Source: Membranipora membranacea
Taxonomy: Eukaryota; Bryozoa; Gymnolaemata; Cheilostomatida; Membraniporidae
Direction of reading: 5' to 3'
Assembly: GCA_914767715.1 (NCBI GenBank)
Contig: OU612073.1
Coordinates: 16,180,001-16,244,000 of the forward strand
Length of the DNA: 64,000 bases
The translations under genes and the position numbers were made by a program. A model generated the notes under the pieces. That model did no database searches. It saw only the letters and a list, made by a program, of their open reading frames with translations, and was not told where the DNA came from. Below are positions 61,801 through 64,000 of this stretch, piece by piece; positions within the stretch are counted from its first letter, which is position 1; each line of letters starts with the position of its first letter.

Positions 61801-63787
61801 TCAGATCTTTCCCTGTGTGATCACCATGGAGAAGCAAACCTCCTGAGAAGTCCCAGAATTGCCAATAGAATCGACATTTGCAAACCAGAATAAGGTACAT
61901 AGTTGAGCTTCTTGGTGGATGCTGAACGCCTTACACTCCATGTGTTGTTTGGCGCACAAGTAAGAGCAAGTCTCATGTGACCTGGTGGTGTATTTCTTAA
62001 TAACAGAACCTCCGCATCCACCAGTCAGAGTATTCTCATATCGTACATAAGCCATCGATGGAACCATGGTTGTCACTGTGAAAGTGAATTTGTCATTAGA
62101 TAGTTTTGTTGTATGCATGCGACACGATAAGATTATGACAACCCCTTTGTATTTTATAATCACTAATATAAAATCTTTGATATGAAGGTAAAGTATTCAG
62201 TGTGGGTTGAACATCAAAAAGAAAAATTAATTATCAATATAATGAGTAATTAGGTGCAGTATGAAAGTTTTTTACTTTAATTTTTTATGTTACATCATGA
62301 AATGAAATCATAACATATTTCGAATAACCTTGTAGAATCTAGTCAACCATCAACAACATTGCAATCCATCACAAGACCAGAATAATTTCAAGGCTATCAA
62401 CATATGTGAATCAATCGGTTCTATTCCGACTCTGTAATTTGAGTCAAAAATGGAGTGCAAATGAGGACACTATTTCCCATTGTGCTTACGAAATACTCTT
62501 TTCTGATAAACATCAGGACCTTCTGGCCCTCGTGTCTGTTGTCAAATCACTAGAAAATAGTCGTTGTGCAAGGGTACCGTAAAAGGTTCCATTTAGATTG
62601 AGCCGGAACACAACCATTTGGTCATACGTGACTAACCTATTATATACACGCTAATTCTCCATCTCCCCCCACAAAGCTGAGACTCATCTCCACTACAAGG
62701 GTCAATGCACTGATTCTCAGTTGGTGCCACTCCATGCCTACCATATGACTCATCACCACAATAACATTGTGTTCCGCTCTCTAGACCTGCATATTCATGC
62801 CCTATAGGCAAAAACAAATTCAAACAGTAAACTAAACTTTAAAAATACTTTATTTCTCATTACAAACATTATGCATCACTATAACAGTATTCAGAGGCTG
62901 ACTATACCAAGCTTTGGTCTGCCTGAAGTCTCAAATTCAGCTTTTCATCACCATGGTTAAGTTGTATATATATGCGAATAAACACATATAAAGGTGCCTA
63001 AATTTTACCGAATTCCTGGGACAAGCAATTTAAAAATGTAAGGACTATGATCTAAGCAGGCTCTGTAGGGCCTGAGATGCAAGTTACTGTAGCCATACTA
63101 TGAATAAAGTAATATCTTTTTTTTTCTCGCTGCAAAAATCCTTATTAAGCATCATAGTATTTTATGGCCGAGGATTTGCGGCGTGAAAACATGCTGAAAC
63201 TTTCAATTATTTATATATAAATTATATTAGATGACCTGTTTGGATTGGATTGGATTGCTCTCAACAACTATTGTGGAACAATAATATATAGGCTTATAAT
63301 ACTTGTAGGTAAATCAATTGGCCTTCATGAAATGTTTGGTGCTTGCTCTTACCAGTGGAAAAGCAGTGATTTAGACATGTATCTATGGTAGTTGTGGTAG
63401 GTTTAATCAATGGACCACTACGCAAAGCCCTTTGATGGTTATCTATGTAACATCCGAGGTATCTACCATGTATCTCTCCTGCTTCAGTAGATCCATCTGA
63501 GCAATAAAATGAATAATAAATTTATTAACTCAATCATTTTGAACATACAAGGGGCATCAATGTTACAGTGAATTATTAAAAACATTGATCTTATTAAATT
63601 TTCATGAAGATGAGATGAAATAAGAATAATTATTCCAAAGATCACTGAAGATTTATCCTTTCAATGAAGAAACACATAAATTCTAGCAAGGAGCAACTAA
63701 GAAAAATGAAAACTTAATGTATTAAATGGGCTTATACTTACATGAAATTTTGTATACAATTATTGAAAGCCAATAGAGCAACTTCAT
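61801..63787 (-). CDS. Secreted WSC-PAN protein, paralogue B
   Basis: Four exons, high to low: 63787-63742, 63496-63353, 62801-62637, 62075-61801. Total 630 nt, 209 residues plus TGA. Signal peptide MKLLYWLSIIVYKIS; WSC domain GRYLGCYIDNHQRAL, CLNHCFSTG, GHEYAGLESGTQCYCGDE, CIDPCSGDESQLCGGRW; PAN-like domain CGGSVIKKYTTRSHETCSYL, ECKAFSIHQ, EVCFSMV. Exons 2-4 have exactly the lengths of paralogue A (144, 165, 275 nt) and the same phases, so the genes arose by duplication. The PAN exon is much better conserved than WSC exon 2. Probably secreted. Confidence 0.9.
62163..62631. other. Intron 3 of WSC-PAN B
   Basis: Non-coding AT-rich sequence between the WSC and PAN exons. Nothing else recognised. 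Confidence 0.6.
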
Positions 63788-64000
63788 GTTGTATGGCGTT
63801 TCTTGCAGAGCAGCTCAAGCACTAGTGAGAAGGCCTATGATGCATAACATGCTTCCTTAGATAATGATGGTAGAAATATGATCAATATATCCCTTTCGTG
63901 AAAAATATATACAATTATTATTATGATTTGGTTTGTTATTGTAATAGAGCATTGACATGAGAGCACGCAGTGATTATGACTACAGTTCTGAATAGAAAAT
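63788..64000. other. Upstream flank of WSC-PAN B
   Basis: Probably the 5' untranslated and promoter region of paralogue B. No clear TATA or initiator is decisive. Confidence 0.35.

Overview
This is animal nuclear DNA: AT-rich, with spliced genes (short exons, GT-AG introns mostly 150-1,200 bp), scattered tRNA-like SINEs, foldback MITEs, LINE relics and one complete BEL/Pao LTR retrotransposon. The protein content (mucin with NIDO-AMOP-VWD, CUB, cbEGF; WSC and PAN secreted proteins) fits a marine invertebrate such as an echinoderm, hemichordate, cnidarian or similar. The species cannot be fixed from sequence alone.

Layout. (1) 2566-21537, plus strand: one gene that I assembled by eye into 31 coding exons whose phases all agree (6,459 nt, 2,152 residues plus stop). 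It encodes a type I membrane mucin: signal peptide, two Ser/Thr repeat exons, two CUB domains, NIDO, AMOP, VWD with a GDPH motif, an Ig-like linker, seven EGF repeats, a membrane-proximal domain with a multibasic site, a transmembrane helix and a short tail. This is the MUC4/SUSD2 domain order with CUBs added. (2) 22-31 kb: gene-poor, with a tRNA-Gln(CTG), a degenerate tRNA-Leu(CAG), a dead LINE reverse transcriptase, simple repeats and a GC-rich island. (3) About 31.2-41.2 kb: a degenerate array of multi-kilobase cassettes. Short blocks recur 3-5 times and keep splice-acceptor and splice-donor signals on the minus strand. Two 20-bp minisatellite arrays, one fresh and one decayed, sit at equivalent places in two cassettes. 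(4) 43.3-45.9 kb and 61.8-63.8 kb, minus strand: two paralogous four-exon genes for small secreted WSC-PAN proteins with identical internal exon lengths; a third, broken WSC exon lies at 48.84 kb on the plus strand. (5) 50833-58372: a BEL/Pao element with 690-bp LTRs that look identical, a GTATG target duplication and a single uninterrupted 1,962-codon gag-pol frame. It sits just downstream of the stop codon of an unrecognised minus-strand terminal exon. Next to that exon is a short insertion with a U2 snRNA-like head, and then the 3' end of a LINE.

The mucin and the WSC-PAN proteins would all be secreted or on the cell surface, suggesting glycan, matrix or barrier roles; no direct functional link between them can be read from the sequence. 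The most unusual element is the spliced-looking cassette array at 31-41 kb.
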